Shown here piece by piece: positions 4,133 through 5,093 of a stretch of DNA of 5,093 bases. The number at the start of each line of letters is the position of its first letter. The first letter of the stretch is position 1. The stretch lies in NCBI GenBank assembly GCA_029554925.1, contig JAKPUV010001112.1, positions 1-5,093 on the forward strand. Direction: 5' to 3'. Under the pieces are notes generated by a model. That model saw nothing but the letters and a program-made list of their open reading frames with translations, searched no databases and was not told where the DNA came from. The DNA is from Candidatus Hydrogenedentota bacterium. GTDB taxonomy: Bacteria; Hydrogenedentota; Hydrogenedentia; Hydrogenedentales; CAITNO01. The position numbers were made by a program, and so were the translations under genes.

Positions 4133-5093
4133 CTACTCGGGGACCGACACCCGCGCGAGGGCCTCCTCCCACCAGGACCGGGGCAAGGGCCCGTCCAGGC
4201 TTTTGCGGGCCGTCTCGCCGGTGGCGCGGGAGAGGTCCAGCTCCTCCACCAAGACCTCCCCGTCGAAGATGGACGCCTCGCACAGAAGGTTGCCGTCGGG
4301 CGCGACGATACGGCTCTGGCCGTGGGAACCCTCCAGGGGGTCCAGACGCTGGGGGGTGTTGGCCTGCGCAATCCACACGTTGTTCTCCACGGCGCGCGCG
4401 GAGACCTGCGCCCGGTAGGGGGTCATTTTGCGCTCCGACTCGATGCCGCTCTCGCAGGAGAGATAGAACACCAGGCGCGCCCCGCGGAGCACGGGCAGTC
4501 GCACGAGTTCGGGATAGCGGGAGTCGTGGCAGATGAGGGCGGAGCAGAGGTGCCCGTCCACACGGAACAGGCCCATCCGGCCGCCGGGAACGGCCCAGGG
4601 CTTGTCGCCGCCGACCAGATGGATCTTCGGTTGACGGAACACCGTCCTCCCCTGGTCGTCCATCACGAGGGCCATGTTGTACCGCTGTCCGTCCTCGTGC
4701 CAGGGGGTGCCGACGACGGCGAAAATCCGGTTTTCGGCGCAGGCGGCGGCGATGGCGGCCGCGGCGGCGGCCAGGTCCTCCTGCGAATACCGGGGGATGT
4801 CCTCCCGGAAATACCCCGTGGTGGCGCATTCCGGAAACACGGCCACCCGCGCGCCCTTCCGCGCGCAGGCCGCCAGATGGCCGCAGATGGCCCCCGTGTT
4901 CTCTTTCAGGTCGTGGCCGGAGTGCATCTGCACCACCGCCACACGCAGGTGACCGGGCCGCGACTGCCGCTGGTTGCCGCCGGGCATCAGTTCGCCCAGT
5001 TTCTCCGCGAAGACTTCCGGGCGGCGGCGGAGCAGCTTGTCGGGCGGCTTGGGCCGCCCGGGCAGCTCCGCGCGCACCACGCCCGCGCCCGCC
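4133..5093 (-). CDS. Carbon-nitrogen hydrolase (nitrilase superfamily), 5' end open at window edge
   Basis: The nitrilase-fold domain starts at LRVAVVQMHSG and carries the full catalytic triad. Counting from a GTG at 5080, these are Glu84 (VFPEC), Lys152 (PKIHL) and Cys184 (ICHDSRYPE). Other family segments are VVGTPWHEDGQRYNMALV, the SARAVENNVWIAQANTP stretch and GSHGQSRIVAPDG. Such cytoplasmic enzymes hydrolyse amides, N-carbamoyl compounds or nitriles through a Cys thioester; the sequence does not fix the substrate. The start is uncertain. ATG 4987 gives 284 residues but has no clear Shine-Dalgarno sequence, and no start codon with one lies just before LRVAVVQ. The frame stays open to the window edge. 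The upstream residues (AGAGVVRAELPGRPKPPDKL, then a Arg-Arg-Pro-Glu-Val-Phe segment) look like the usual C-terminal tail of another nitrilase domain. The protein may therefore be a tandem fusion cut by the edge. The hydrolase call is firm, the 5' extent is not. Confidence 0.85.
   Translation of the reverse strand, partial: AGAGVVRAELPGRPKPPDKLLRRRPEVFAEKLGELMPGGNQRQSRPGHLRVAVVQMHSGHDLKENTGAICGHLAACARKGARVAVFPECATTGYFREDIPRYSQEDLAAAAAAIAAACAENRIFAVVGTPWHEDGQRYNMALVMDDQGRTVFRQPKIHLVGGDKPWAVPGGRMGLFRVDGHLCSALICHDSRYPELVRLPVLRGARLVFYLSCESGIESERKMTPYRAQVSARAVENNVWIAQANTPQRLDPLEGSHGQSRIVAPDGNLLCEASIFDGEVLVEELDLSRATGETARKSLDGPLPRSWWEEALARVSVPE

Overview
This is a GC-rich bacterial window with four protein genes, two of them cut by the window edges, and two intergenic stretches packed with palindromic repeats. 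The gene content (a secreted BNR/Asp-box propeller protein, a WYL regulator, a TSP3-repeat secreted protein and a nitrilase-superfamily enzyme) and the many short GC-rich hairpins suggest an uncultivated free-living lineage of the Planctomycetota/Lentisphaerota/Verrucomicrobiota or Hydrogenedentota type. That placement is a low-confidence inference from style; no marker gene is present.

Layout. Positions 1-637, minus strand: start and first 212 residues of an exported, cysteine-rich protein built of repeated calcium-binding-type DxDxDGxxD loops separated by Gly/Arg linkers; its 3' end lies outside the window. Positions 638-942: intergenic, with a sigma-54-like promoter, two small palindromes and a dispersed GTCATTGCGA-type repeat pair. 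Positions 943-1944, minus: an HTH-WYL-WCX transcriptional regulator. Positions 1945-2100: a divergent promoter region with an inverted repeat. Positions 2101-3477, plus: a secreted BNR-4-type beta-propeller protein, possibly a polysaccharide lyase or glycosidase. Positions 3478-4132: a convergent intergenic region of about 655 bases with no credible gene but at least six palindromes, including a perfect 22-nt inverted repeat and a 14-bp hairpin. Positions 4133-5093, minus: a carbon-nitrogen hydrolase with an intact Glu-Lys-Cys triad. Its reading frame stays open to the window edge, and the upstream part looks like the C-terminal tail of a second nitrilase-type domain.

How they may work together. 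The WYL regulator and the BNR protein are divergently transcribed from one short region with a shared inverted repeat. The simplest reading is that the regulator controls itself and the secreted propeller protein, perhaps in response to a glycan-derived ligand. The TSP3-repeat gene appears to be a separate unit with its own, possibly sigma-54-dependent, promoter. The nitrilase-family gene belongs to a different transcription unit entering from the right. No defence system, CRISPR array, transposase, tRNA or rRNA is visible.
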